Positions 19,009 to 27,869 of a DNA stretch of 64,000 nucleotides are shown here, one piece after another. Source of the DNA: Pseudomonas syringae (GTDB taxonomy: Bacteria > Pseudomonadota > Gammaproteobacteria > Pseudomonadales > Pseudomonadaceae). The stretch lies in NCBI RefSeq assembly GCF_021606685.1, contig NZ_WKCB01000015.1, positions 1 through 64,000 of the forward strand, read 5' to 3'. The notes under the pieces are model-generated. The model had not been told where the DNA came from. It did not search any database and saw nothing but the letters and a program-made list of their open reading frames with translations. Made by a program: the position numbers and the translations under genes. Numbering within the stretch: position 1 is the first letter of the stretch; every line of letters begins with the position of its first letter.

Positions 19009-21353
19009 CAGCGGGACTCCAACTCATCGACAACGTTGCTGATTGCCTGCACAGCGGCATACATCTGGTCGGCAAAGCTCAAGGTCTGCTTGTTCCATTG
19101 ATCCATGCGCTCATGTACTTGCTGATGCACCTCACCCGAGTAGCTACGTAGCCATTCTTCAGCCTGCTTCTCGACACCCGCAACCTGCGTGCGCAGTGTT
19201 TCGCCCAAGGCGGTGAACTCGGTGCGTATACCGACGAGAAACTCTTGTTGATGGGCCCTCATCTCACCAAAGCCATTACGCGCCTCACTGGCGGCCTGTT
19301 CGAAACGCTGGGCGCCTTCCAGTAGCGCCTCTTGCAGCTGCGAGAGCGAGGCTGATTGGCCCTTGAGCTGCGCGGCCAGCTCGGCATTTTGCGCGCTGGC
19401 GCCTTCAATTCGCTCAGACACCGACTCCAGCCGCTGGCCCAATAGCTCGGAGGCTTGGCGCACGTTGGTCGACAGTAGACCAAGTTGGTTGGCGCTGCTG
19501 TCCATGTGCTTACTGCTAGCTGCAGCAGCTTCGCTGGTTTGCTGCAAGCGCCCGAGCAACTGCTGATGTTGCTCGGCCATTTGCAGGCTTTGCTGTTGGG
19601 TGCTCTGCACTGCCTTGGCGATGCTTTCCAGCAACTGCTGTTGCTGGCTGGCCATGTTTTCCATCTGTTCGGCTTGGCGCTGTTGGCGCGACTGCTCACG
19701 CTGTTCGGCATTCGCGCTGTGGTCACTCATTTGCTCGTTGAGATTGCCGAGCAATTTGCCAAAGGCCGATTCCAGGTTGCTCTGTTGGGCGGATGCCGCT
19801 TCAACCATTGCAGTCAATTGCTGCTGCGTGGTCTGACTCAGGCTGCCGACCAGCTGTTGCTGTTGCGCAGTGGCGGCCACTAGTTGTTGTTCGTGACGTT
19901 CGGCGCGCGCCTGCTCACGTTGCTCCGAAGACGATAGCTGCGAATCGAGCTGGGTGTTGAGGCTCATCATCAAGCGCGAGAAGACGTTCTCCAGGTTGTT
20001 GTGCCGCTCGTTACCCGCTTCGGCCATCGTCTGCATTTGTTCACGGGTGCTACTGGCGACTTGCGTTAGCAGTTCCTGCTGGCGCTGATTGGCCTCGGCC
20101 TGTGCCCGCTCGAACATTGTCTGGCGCTCGTCATCGCGGCGCTGGGCGGCGCTCAACTGGCCATCCAGTTGCCCACCCAGTCCGGACATGAGCTGATTGA
20201 AACGCTGCTCCAAATGTTGCTCTCGCTGTTCGGCGCTGCTCACGACACGCTGCAACTGTTCCTCAAACTGACGGCTCTGCTGCTGAGCGGTTTCTTGCTG
20301 ACGGCCCTGCTGATCGCTGAGGCTGTGGAACAGTTGATTGAGCTGACCGCTCATTGCGCCTACGGCGTTGTTTATATCGGCGGCTGCCTGCTGCATCAGG
20401 TTGCCCTGCTCTCGGCCTACCGACGTCATACCTTCCATAAAGCTGCCGACCAGTTTGTCCAATACTTGGGTGGACTGCTGGCTGGCGCCACTGACCAAGG
20501 TTTGTATGGCCGGGCCCATGATGTTGTTCAGCGTATCTGCGAGTGCCGTTTGCATGGCTTCGTTCATCCCCGCCATGCTTTCCTGCAGGCGGTCGCCGAT
20601 GCGTTCGTGCAACTCCTGCAAGGCAGTGCTGCTTTCCCGACTATAGTCGGCGATGTGCACTAGCGACTGCTCGGCCAAAATTCTTGGATAGAGGCCGTCG
20701 ATTTTATTCTGCAAAGACTGTACTTGGGCCAGTGCCGAGCGCTCGAACATTTTTTCGATAAAGTTCAGCAGCAGGCTGAAGGTCACGCCCCACACTGAGG
20801 TCATAAAAGCTACAGCCGCGCCAGAAATCAGCCCGTCGATGCCCTTGCGCAACGCTTCAACACCCGAAGAGCTGCTCAGCTCCAGCCCCACCAGGCCGAT
20901 GGTCAAACCGACAAAGGTGCCTAACACACCAATCGCCACCAAAAAACCTGGGGTGGCGGCCAGCAACCGGCTGGCGGTAAGGCCCGGCGCCAGGGTGCGG
21001 GCGTTAAAGAAGTGCTCGGCATCTAGAGTGTTGAACAACAGCTTTTGGTCGCCCGAGCTGACCAAGCTCTCGTCGAATTCTCGCCAAAGCATGCTGATGC
21101 CGGTGTTTTTCAACGCCTGGGCGCGCTGCACGGTTTCCCGCCGATTGAGGGCAAGCTGCTCCCTTGTCTGTCCGGCTAGCAAGCTGTTAACCGCCTGCAA
21201 CCTTGCTTTGAAATGAACTAAGTGCACCAGCAGAGCAAACAGCGCGATAGTAAAGATGCCCGCCGTTAGCAGCCAGAACCAGGCGCTGATGCCATTGGTG
21301 TTACCAGTCAGCAGCAAGCTGAAGTCCGGCCAGAGCAGTTTTAACAAGTCCAT
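19008..21353 (-). CDS. zorA: Zorya protein ZorA, MotA/ExbB-like motor protein with long tail
   Basis: First gene of the Zorya operon. The 781-residue protein has an N-terminal transmembrane helix (about 18-43) and a MotA/ExbB-type core (about 130-215) with the pattern GVLGTFVGLTIGL and a second membrane pair. A very long Gln/Glu/Ala-rich coiled-coil tail follows (about 240-781). In studied systems this tail projects into the cytoplasm and links membrane sensing to ZorC and ZorD. Direct repeats such as SSxEQREQxRxxR and LQ/QQQQLLE inside the tail suggest expansion by internal duplication. Confidence 0.93.
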   Translation of the reverse strand: MDLLKLLWPDFSLLLTGNTNGISAWFWLLTAGIFTIALFALLVHLVHFKARLQAVNSLLAGQTREQLALNRRETVQRAQALKNTGISMLWREFDESLVSSGDQKLLFNTLDAEHFFNARTLAPGLTASRLLAATPGFLVAIGVLGTFVGLTIGLVGLELSSSSGVEALRKGIDGLISGAAVAFMTSVWGVTFSLLLNFIEKMFERSALAQVQSLQNKIDGLYPRILAEQSLVHIADYSRESSTALQELHERIGDRLQESMAGMNEAMQTALADTLNNIMGPAIQTLVSGASQQSTQVLDKLVGSFMEGMTSVGREQGNLMQQAAADINNAVGAMSGQLNQLFHSLSDQQGRQQETAQQQSRQFEEQLQRVVSSAEQREQHLEQRFNQLMSGLGGQLDGQLSAAQRRDDERQTMFERAQAEANQRQQELLTQVASSTREQMQTMAEAGNERHNNLENVFSRLMMSLNTQLDSQLSSSEQREQARAERHEQQLVAATAQQQQLVGSLSQTTQQQLTAMVEAASAQQSNLESAFGKLLGNLNEQMSDHSANAEQREQSRQQRQAEQMENMASQQQQLLESIAKAVQSTQQQSLQMAEQHQQLLGRLQQTSEAAAASSKHMDSSANQLGLLSTNVRQASELLGQRLESVSERIEGASAQNAELAAQLKGQSASLSQLQEALLEGAQRFEQAASEARNGFGEMRAHQQEFLVGIRTEFTALGETLRTQVAGVEKQAEEWLRSYSGEVHQQVHERMDQWNKQTLSFADQMYAAVQAISNVVDELESR

Positions 21354-21988
21354 TACGGCTAGTCTCTTAGGTCATTCGAAACGTTTAATAATCAGGCGCG
21401 GCCCTGTTCCACCAAGGTGCAGTCCATCTGGTCAGTGAGCAGGTGGACATGACTGAGTTAGGTTTTAAGCTGGTGGCAGGGAGATGTTTTTAGTGCAAAG
21501 GCTGCTCTGCGTTTGGAGTGTTCCGTCGTCCGAGCTTGTAGCGGTCGATGGTCTCCAATGCGGCATTTACTATCAAGATATCCATGGCACTTCCGTTTGC
21601 TGGAGTAGAAGGGAGCATAGTAATGCCAGGGAGCCTTCGATGCACGGCCAGTGGTCTGAGCATATTGGTAGAGGCTGTCAGTGGCTTGGTCGAGACTCCT
21701 ACCAGCCCTTCATCTCGGCTGCTTTGTGACGAAACGGTCGGGCAGGCTGCGTCCTTTCTTCGAGCACGCTATCTCATTTAATGATGCAAAAGATGTTGCC
21801 GCTGACCGAAATGTGACCCTGGAGTACATAACCTGTCGCTGCATGAGAAAACCAAGCGCGTATAGAGATGAGCTCGGATGTTTTGATTTATTGAGGGCAT
21901 CGCACCCTCCGAAAAATTTGTCCGCGGACTTCTGACTCTGGACAACTGAGGCCAACTCTCACTCATTGGATATTAGTCGGATTTAACG
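21354..21988. other. gene-free region upstream of zorA
   Basis: No gene is supported in these 635 bases. Short frames on the plus strand lack ribosome binding sites and family similarity. The right part (21900-21988) is AT-rich. The zorA promoter should lie near 21360-21450, but I see no clear -35/-10 pair. Confidence 0.4.
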
Positions 21989-21989
21989 C

Positions 21990-22047
21990 AAAAAAATAAA
22001 TTGCCAAGTCAGCCACCTCAGTGGCGTCCTTTGGACTCAGCCAAAGG
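21990..22047 (-). terminator. double hairpin with T-rich tail after radC-like gene
   Basis: Two adjacent hairpins, CCTTTGG/CCAAAGG (22028-22047) and GCCAC/GTGGC (22012-22025), are followed on the minus strand by TTTATTTTTTT. The site lies downstream of the radC-like gene and is a plausible intrinsic terminator. Confidence 0.5.
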
Positions 22048-22074
22048 CAGCCATAGGGGCGGTTAGCAATCGTC

Positions 22075-22572
22075 TTACAAATAACCTCGTTCAGCCAACG
22101 ACACGTAGCCTCGATAGCCTACGACGACATGGTCCAATAATGGGGTGCCAATCATGTTGAGGGCATTCTTGAGTGTGGTGGACAACATGCGATTGGCTTG
22201 ACTAGGTTCGGGGACCTCAGACGGATCATAGTGGACCAGAATCACGGCTGCGGCCGTCTGCTCTAGGGCGATCTTGACCACTTCCCGTGGGTATACGCTG
22301 ACACCTTCCAGGGTGCCTCCGAATAGCTCTCTGAAGCCGATCACCTGGTGTTTGGTGTCGAGCAGCAGCAATCCAAAGACTTCGTGCTCATGGTACTGCA
22401 GCAGTGTTTGCAGATGACTGAATACGTGCTTCGGCTCAGTCAAAGCCCGTCCTTTAGAAAGACGATTCATCGCCAGTTGTTGAGCCATCTGCAGAATGTC
22501 GGCTTCGGTGATCGGGGATTCCATGCCATAAGTACCGCTCGTTTCACCGGCTTTGAGTTTGTGATATTTCAT
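22075..22572 (-). CDS. RadC-like JAB/MPN protein with degraded metal site
   Basis: A 165-residue island RadC-like protein (mobile-element type). The fold is recognisable: the EVFGLLLLD strand, EL-FGGT, and an end with LLDHVVVG and S-L-A-E-RG. The usual metal motif H-N-H-P-S-G...PEPS-x-x-D reads HYDPSEVPEPSQAN here: the second His is Asp, the Gly is Glu and the metal-binding Asp is Asn. Catalysis is therefore doubtful. The ATG at 22572 was chosen because AGGAA lies upstream. It is the last gene of a minus-strand run with the two genes below. Confidence 0.8.
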   Translation of the reverse strand: MKYHKLKAGETSGTYGMESPITEADILQMAQQLAMNRLSKGRALTEPKHVFSHLQTLLQYHEHEVFGLLLLDTKHQVIGFRELFGGTLEGVSVYPREVVKIALEQTAAAVILVHYDPSEVPEPSQANRMLSTTLKNALNMIGTPLLDHVVVGYRGYVSLAERGYL

Positions 22573-22624
22573 GACGGTATTCCTGTACGAATGAAGGAGC
22601 ACGCAGAGGAGGTTGAGAAGGGCA

Positions 22625-23542
22625 TTACTGGGCGGGCCTGCTGTTGTGCCGCGCGCCTTGCAACTTCAGCTTTTGGGCGAGTGATGGTTTGGCAGGCGCT
22701 GCCCGTTGGGCTTGGGGGTCTACAGGGCTGGGCTGATCTTCAATGATGGGGAAGAACTCCTCGACGACGGCACCGGTGTCCTCCTCGCTGTCCTCAAAGG
22801 CTCCATTGTTAAAGCCCCGGCGGGCCGCGTGATCCAGTGCTCCCTGGTCAAAGCCGGAGGCTTGCCGGGCTTCGTCCAATTGCTTGGCTTCCAGCAAGGC
22901 GTCCTCCATGCTCAGGCCACTACGCACCGTGATGTCCACGTAGAAGATCGGTGTACCGTGGCTCTGCCGAGTGGACTTACCACGCAGACGCAGCTCCAGC
23001 GGCAGACAGGCCAGGCGATTGCCGGAGATTGCGCTGAAGTACTGCAGGCGTGCCGCCAGGGTGCGGATGCTGTTAAAACCGGTGGTACGGAAGACAAAGC
23101 TGCCCAGCGGATCGTCATCGCCAATCACCACGTTCAGCCGGCCGTAAGGCTTGCAGGTATTGCCTTGGGCTAGTGAGCAGCCATCTGGTGAAGGGCAGGG
23201 CAGCGACTGGATGCCGTCCTTAGTCAAACGCTTGCAGGTCTCACCATTGCCGACGCACAGCGGTCGGCCGGTGGTGCGGTCGAACAGGCTGTAGTCCGCG
23301 CGAAAGTTGAGGTCCGGCTCGTTGAACAGTAGCCGAATCGGAATGCTGCGCAGCTTGCCGTCCTGGCCATTGCGCAGTTCGTCATTGAGCGGGTGCAGCA
23401 GCCAACCGTCGCGGCTTTGCACCTGCGAGGTGATGGTGAACTGATCATCTTTCTCCGGCAGACGTTTGCCGTTTTTCTCGACGACCTTGCCAATGGAAAT
23501 ACGCCCGAGTACCGGAGGAGTAATGGCTAAACCTTTAAGCAT
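22625..23542 (-). CDS. island-type conserved protein (annotated in relatives as hydrolase or metal-binding protein)
   Basis: A 305-residue protein found beside radC and yqaJ genes in many proteobacterial islands; function unknown. It contains a Cys pattern (C-x5-C...C-x4-DGC-x6-TC) at about residues 104-131 that could bind metal. A conserved middle (GSFVFRTTGFNSIRTL) and a disordered Pro/Ala/Gln tail follow. The name comes from recalled annotation and is not proof of activity. By context it may act in recombination or element excision with YqaJ. Confidence 0.65.
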   Translation of the reverse strand: MLKGLAITPPVLGRISIGKVVEKNGKRLPEKDDQFTITSQVQSRDGWLLHPLNDELRNGQDGKLRSIPIRLLFNEPDLNFRADYSLFDRTTGRPLCVGNGETCKRLTKDGIQSLPCPSPDGCSLAQGNTCKPYGRLNVVIGDDDPLGSFVFRTTGFNSIRTLAARLQYFSAISGNRLACLPLELRLRGKSTRQSHGTPIFYVDITVRSGLSMEDALLEAKQLDEARQASGFDQGALDHAARRGFNNGAFEDSEEDTGAVVEEFFPIIEDQPSPVDPQAQRAAPAKPSLAQKLKLQGARHNSRPAQ

Positions 23543-23619
23543 GGCGGTTATCCTTGATCTGGAAATAAAAAAGCCACCGGGACGTGATCGGTCCAGATGG
23601 CTTATGTACGGTGGTAGAG

Positions 23620-24435
23620 TCAGAGGATCAGGAAACGACGACTGCCTGTTTTGATCTTGGGATAGCGGGCCTGCAGGTAGGGTTTGTCTTTGAGCATCTG
23701 CTCGACATCCAGCATGGTGCTGTCCTTGGACTTCTTCCAGCAGATGTAGCCCTCGGTAAACTCCGCGCGGGTGGCGATGCCCATGGCCTGCTGCAAGACT
23801 TGTTTGAGCTGCGCCTCTCGCGCCTCCTGTTGGTTAATACTCTGGCGAACAGCCTTGAGTTCCCGGTAGGTGGTGGCCAGTTCCGGGTGCTGACTGAAGT
23901 CCAGCGTCTGACCGTTGTCCTCGGGGTAGAGGCAGCGTAGTGCGGCTTCCGCTGAATCAGTACCATCGGCCGGTGGCGGGGTATCACTGACTACGTAGTC
24001 CCAGAACAGCCGCTCCAGGTTGATCAGCCGAGCAATCATCGACTCGTCTCGTTCGATGCGGTGGATCTCCAAGTGTTGGCCACCCAGCAGTACCGCCACA
24101 TCCGCCGCCTGCTTGCCGGTCACGGCGAGCTGGTGCATGACCTGCAACTGCACATACTCGGGCACACCCTCCTTCCAGAGGCGTGCCCCGTTTATGCCGG
24201 CAGTCTTGCATTCAAGGATCTGTACATCGTCGGCGCCGATGACCTCGCGGTCGATGTTGGCCAGCATCCAGGGCAGTTTAGGATCAGGATGCTGCAGCAC
24301 CGCATTGACCCGCCGCACCCGGTGACCGCTGCGCTTGGTGTAGTGGGTCGCCACAATCGGTTCGAGAATGTTGCCCCAATAAGCAGGGCTCTCTTCATCA
24401 TTGGGATCTAGTTTGGGGAAGCTTGCAGTTTCAAC
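23620..24435 (-). pseudogene. YqaJ-type viral recombinase nuclease, 5'-truncated
   Basis: YqaJ-family exonucleases resemble lambda exonuclease and serve recombination. The frame is open from 24435 to 23620. It begins inside the conserved region (SPAYWGNILEPIVATHYTKR, then LANIDREV, QILECKTAG, QLQVMHQLAVTG, ADVAVLLGGQ). A stop codon stands directly before it, and the first 55-60 residues of the family, including the catalytic GGSD stretch, are missing. A GTG at 24354 could start a shorter product. The ILECK residues that bind metal remain. The break coincides with the start of an unrelated plus-strand fragment. Confidence 0.75.
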
Positions 24436-24783
24436 CTAGTAGTAACGCCTCCTACGGTTAACCTGATTGAGTGGGTCTCGGCTCTGCAGGTTGCCGTGGA
24501 TCAGGACATCACTGTCGACTCTCTCCAGGTCTCGGGCGTCGAAATAGACGACGGGGTGACGGGAAAAATCTTGCTCAAAGGGGTAAGGGATGTGCGCGAA
24601 GCTACTGATATTCTGCTAGCCGGCCGCAAGCATGTGCTGGAAAAAGTCCAAGTGAAATTCGCCGGCCTTAATAAGACAGTCGCCATTCAGCTGTCCAATA
24701 ACGGCACTGCAAAGCTCCCAGCAGTACTCCCGAACGATCTTCTTCGTCATTTACGCGTTTCCTTTCCTCGCGGCGACAGCTGA
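24412..24783 (+). pseudogene. unknown protein fragment at a recombination junction
   Basis: A plus-strand frame opens right after a TAG at 24409 and runs to 24783. Its composition is protein-like (for example ILLKGVRDVREATDILLAGR, then VKFAGLNKTVAIQLSN), but I know no family. A GTG at 24496 has no good ribosome binding site. It abuts the truncated yqaJ head to head, so both genes seem to have lost their 5' ends in the same event. It could also be an intact small gene. Confidence 0.35.
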
Positions 24784-24922
24784 AACAATTCCTTTAGGTG
24801 CCTCTATCGCTTGTATCGACTGCTTGACATATTGACTGAGAGTGCAGGGGCGAGCCCGATGCACAGTCCAGGCAGCCGGCGGTCATGGTCGAGTGATTGC
24901 TTGTCACTGGTTGAAGCCACCC

Positions 24923-26179
24923 TTAGCGTATTGAGACGACTTTTCGATCTTGGTTCTGACAGAGTGCTGACACTGACAGGCTGCCAGTTGCCGCCTCTTG
25001 GATGTGCTCACTCCACCAGGCCATCATCGGGCGTCTACGCTCAATGTAGTCGGCTCGGTTGTAGGCGCTGCGTACCTCATCTTTATCGACGTGGGCTAGC
25101 GCAACTTCGATTAACTCAGGATCCCAACCGCGCTCATTAAGGATGGTACTCGCCATTGAGCGCATGCCGTGACTTACTAGACGCCCCTCGAACCCCATAC
25201 GCTTCAGTGCCATGTTGGCGGTTTGGCTGTTGCAGTGGGTGCGAGGGTCTCGGTCTGCGGGGAAAACGTACTCCCGACGTTCACTGTAGGGCTTGATTGC
25301 TTCCAAGAGCGCCAAAGCTTGTTCCGTAAGCGGAATGATGTGTATGCGACGTTTCTTCATGCGCTCCGCCGGTATCGTCCAGATCTTCTTTTCGAAGTCG
25401 ATATCAGCCCAACGGGAAGTGGCAGCCTCGGCTGGCCGAGTCATGGTGTGAAGTTGCCACTCAATTAGGCAGCGCGTAGTTCTTTTTATGCTGGCATTGG
25501 CAATTGCCACCATGAGCTCTTTCAGCTCATCGGGTGCAAGGGCCGCCATGTTTTTCTTTTTGGGCTTTTTGAAGACGGAGCGGATTCCACTGAGCGGATT
25601 CGCGTGAATCAATCCCGAATTGACACCATAGGTCATGATCTCATTGAGGCGTTGGGTTAGACGTTTAACGGTTTCGAGGCTGCCCTTCGTTTCAAGCGGG
25701 CGGAGCAAATTGATGACTTTAGGGGCAGTGATAGCAGAGATGGGGGTGGTCGCCAGATCAGGGAAGACATGCAGCGTGAGAGAACGCCAAATATCCTCGG
25801 CGTACGCAGGGGTGACTGAATCCTTTTTGAGCTCGAACCACGCTGCCGAGATATTTTCGAAAGTGTGTTCCGTGGCTGCTTTTTTCGCGTGCCGCTCGGC
25901 GTCGCGTTTCTCTTTAGGGTCCAGCCCCAGGGCGACAAACTCTCTCGCTTCCACGGTTCTCTTGCGTGCTTGCGCCAGGCTCACCTCAGGGAAGGTGCCC
26001 AATCCCATGTTTATCCGCTTTTTCGTCACGGGGTGGATGTAGTTGAAATTCCACAGCTTTGAGCCATTGATTCTCACTCGCATCTGAAGGCCGTTGCCAT
26101 CGGTGAGTATGTAATCTTTTTCCTTTGGCTTCGCGGCTTTGACTTTTACGTCTGAAAGGCGCGTGGCTTGGGCCCCCAT
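24923..26179 (-). CDS. P4-type tyrosine integrase of the distal island
   Basis: Site-specific recombinase that integrates the island at ssrA. The 418-residue protein has an N-terminal DUF4102/arm-binding domain (about 1-95), a core-binding SAM-like domain (about 100-200) and a catalytic domain. Catalytic residues are visible: Arg in TMTRPAEA (about 246), H-G-x-R in SHGMRSMAS (about 340), His in ALAHVD and Tyr in SAYNRADY (about 372). The start lies about 185 bp from the att core, the normal P4-integrase position. It is divergent from the proximal element's integrase in sequence, so the two islands are not simple duplicates. Confidence 0.93.
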   Translation of the reverse strand: MGAQATRLSDVKVKAAKPKEKDYILTDGNGLQMRVRINGSKLWNFNYIHPVTKKRINMGLGTFPEVSLAQARKRTVEAREFVALGLDPKEKRDAERHAKKAATEHTFENISAAWFELKKDSVTPAYAEDIWRSLTLHVFPDLATTPISAITAPKVINLLRPLETKGSLETVKRLTQRLNEIMTYGVNSGLIHANPLSGIRSVFKKPKKKNMAALAPDELKELMVAIANASIKRTTRCLIEWQLHTMTRPAEAATSRWADIDFEKKIWTIPAERMKKRRIHIIPLTEQALALLEAIKPYSERREYVFPADRDPRTHCNSQTANMALKRMGFEGRLVSHGMRSMASTILNERGWDPELIEVALAHVDKDEVRSAYNRADYIERRRPMMAWWSEHIQEAATGSLSVSALCQNQDRKVVSIR

Positions 26180-26182
26180 GGT

Positions 26183-26249
26183 GTATTCCAGTGCTGTTTA
26201 TGTATTCCAAAAAATAGCAGGTGAGGGCTTGGAATACCACTTGGAATAC
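26183..26249. promoter_or_regulatory. four GTATTCCA sites upstream of the integrase
   Basis: GTATTCCA occurs at 26183-26190 and 26202-26209, and its reverse complement TGGAATAC at 26230-26237 and 26242-26249. Four copies in 67 bp between integrase and att suggest arm-type integrase sites or an operator. Confidence 0.55.
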
Positions 26250-26330
26250 ACGAAATCGTAGATGGCCACGGATGCTGACGGATACTCGTGGACCCTAAAC
26301 CCTTGTTTTTACTGGATTTCAGGCACAAAA

Positions 26331-26352
26331 AAAGACGTCCGTGGACGTCTTT
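26331..26352 (-). terminator. intrinsic terminator next to the inner att copy
   Basis: AAAGACGTCC-GT-GGACGTCTTT is a perfect hairpin followed on the minus strand by a T-run. It sits 11 bp past the att core, the position where a terminator for ssrA would be needed when this element sits directly at ssrA. Confidence 0.7.
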
Positions 26353-26363
26353 AGATGTTGAAG

Positions 26364-26382
26364 TGGTGGAGCCGGGGGGATT
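26364..26382. other. att core: copy of the ssrA 3' end between the two islands
   Basis: TGGTGGAGCCGGGGGGATT is identical to the 3' end of ssrA at 49638-49656. Homology stops after it. It marks the junction of the distal and proximal elements. Confidence 0.9.
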
Positions 26383-26721
26383 GAAAATCTATACATAACC
26401 TATTGTTTTAAATAACTTTACTGAGCGGTTTATTTTTAAGTGCCCCCATAAGTGCCCCCGTACACGCATTTCCGATGAGCGGCTATTTGAGGAGTTGAAC
26501 TGGCGTCCTGAATTATCGCTCTGCGACCGGGCGAGGTCAGTCAGCCACCGGCGAGCATTCAATGGAGTTGGTCGTGTACAGCCATAACCTCGGTTATCTG
26601 GCTACGAGGGTTTGAGCCCAGCTCACACCGGGCGCTGGGTAGATGTCAGGTCACGTAGTTGGGTTTTTTCAGCGGTAGCGCACCATCGGCTCATCTAGGA
26701 TGATTTGAGCTGAGGTGCGAT
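26383..26721. other. gene-free left end of the proximal island
   Basis: It holds the arm-type repeats near the att core and otherwise no gene that I can support. The zinc-ribbon gene follows. Confidence 0.5.
26441..26461. repeat. paired TGCCCCC repeats inside the left end (arm-type sites)
   Basis: Two TGCCCCC units in tandem, 11 bp apart, match 49505-49525 in 19 of 21 positions. One pair lies inside each end of the element, as expected of integrase arm sites. Confidence 0.65.
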
Positions 26722-27060
26722 ATGAGACACTCGATGGTTACCTGTCACAACTGTGGCAAGGCGATGGTTCCGAGAGCGTCATATAGCCGTGGTTTCTGGG
26801 GGTATTCGCTTTCTTCCAATCATTGCCCCTTTTGCCTGAGTGAGAACTGGCACGGCGGAAATCCTGGGTTAGGGGCTCGACTGTTCGCTTTGGTTGGCCT
26901 GGCTCTTGGTGTTCTGGCCTGCGTTTTGGTAGGAGCGTTTCTGTTCAAAGTGCAGTGGTGGCTAGGCGTCGAAGGGCAGTGGCCTCTACTGACCCTCGGA
27001 ATCTGCGCCGTGTCGGTTGGCGCGGGATATCGTTTTTATAACTGGTTCGTGGCTTGCTGA
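26722..27060 (+). CDS. zinc-ribbon protein with two membrane helices
   Basis: A 112-residue protein with an N-terminal C-x-x-C pair (CHNC, residues about 8-11) and a second pair (CPFC, about 35-38) that make a zinc ribbon. Two transmembrane segments follow at about 55-78 and 88-108. ATG at 26722 or the internal ATG at 26734 are both possible. Function unknown. Its last 26 codons reappear as a fragment at 30394-30474, so a second copy once existed in the element. Confidence 0.6.
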   Translation: MRHSMVTCHNCGKAMVPRASYSRGFWGYSLSSNHCPFCLSENWHGGNPGLGARLFALVGLALGVLACVLVGAFLFKVQWWLGVEGQWPLLTLGICAVSVGAGYRFYNWFVAC

Positions 27061-27206
27061 TAAGCAGTATTTTATCCTGCGTGGTAGGCAACAGACGGCC
27101 ATAAAGAGACATTCATGTGCGTCGGTATGCCCCTAGCCGAAGCGATCAATTGTTTGACCTATTTGAGCTTTCACCCAACAGCACCTTAAGAACCTAGTTT
27201 TGAATA

Positions 27207-27869
27207 TCAAGGGCCAGCCATGCATGCCAGAAATCGGTATGTGTCTGACTGAATACGAAGCTTGCTAGTGGGTTGAACCTCCCACGTCAGGGTCATCACC
27301 TCGTTAGCCTTTCCAGACCATCCGCAAGGAATCGCAATGTAATTAGCATCAAACAATTTCTGAGGCCGCAACTGCCCCGTGCTGAATGCCGACTCTTCAG
27401 CGCTAATTCCGGCTTTTTCCCAGCGTGCTTTCGCGTATTTATCCGATAGCCTCTTGCGTGTACCTACGAGGACGAAGACGGCCGCTGCTTCAGGACGAGC
27501 GTCCTTATAGGCACATAACTTTCTCAAATCATGCTCGACTGCGTCCTCAGTCAACTGATCTTCGGCAAGCAAGGTCTTCAACTCAAAATATCCCCAAGGA
27601 GAACCGCCAATTCGATCAATGATCACATCGGGAATGCAGCGGCCAAGTGTTGGATGCTCGAGAGCCTGCTTGTTATTCCTTACCAAGTCAGGGGAGGGTA
27701 GGTGAGGTGTGAGCAGTTTGACGATCAATTGCTGTACTGAAGCTTCTGCCTGATGCGCGTCCTTCGAGCCGCCCACAAGGCCGTTTTCAGATATAACGTG
27801 GTGCGGGAGCTGGTTGTGCAGGATGTTGATCAGCCGCGGCCCATGATGGATGAGGCGTCTAGGATTCAT
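27207..27869 (-). CDS. uncharacterised PD-(D/E)XK nuclease-like protein
   Basis: A 220-residue protein. Residues about 75-100 read IPDVIIDR, then GYFELKTLL, fitting the metal-binding D...E-x-K core of PD-(D/E)XK nucleases. An upstream helix (SVQQLIVKLLTPHL) and the downstream region (AAAVFVLVGTRKR) also fit a small nuclease of this fold. No specific family comes to mind. Its start overlaps the end of the gene upstream by 11 bases, so both form an operon. It could be a restriction endonuclease-like defence gene; the partner has no methyltransferase motif. Confidence 0.65.
   Translation of the reverse strand: MNPRRLIHHGPRLINILHNQLPHHVISENGLVGGSKDAHQAEASVQQLIVKLLTPHLPSPDLVRNNKQALEHPTLGRCIPDVIIDRIGGSPWGYFELKTLLAEDQLTEDAVEHDLRKLCAYKDARPEAAAVFVLVGTRKRLSDKYAKARWEKAGISAEESAFSTGQLRPQKLFDANYIAIPCGWSGKANEVMTLTWEVQPTSKLRIQSDTYRFLACMAGP

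Larger units (their letters stand above)
1..26382. mobile_element. distal ssrA-integrated genomic island (left end not seen)
   Basis: This block carries type I restriction-modification, Zorya, RadC-like and YqaJ genes and ends in a P4-type integrase. A 19-bp copy of the ssrA 3' end (26364-26382) lies just beyond the integrase. Integrase next to a partial tmRNA copy is the standard layout of P4-type islands. I saw no second att copy at the left, so the element probably starts outside the window. The order of acquisition relative to the proximal element is not known. Confidence 0.75.

Noticed and set aside
21484..21935. Several overlapping plus-strand frames upstream of zorA
   Set aside because: No similarity, no ribosome binding sites, and they lie where the zorA promoter should be.
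26364..26382. tRNA gene at the inner att copy
   Set aside because: Only the last 19 bases of ssrA are present; no further tmRNA or tRNA structure follows.
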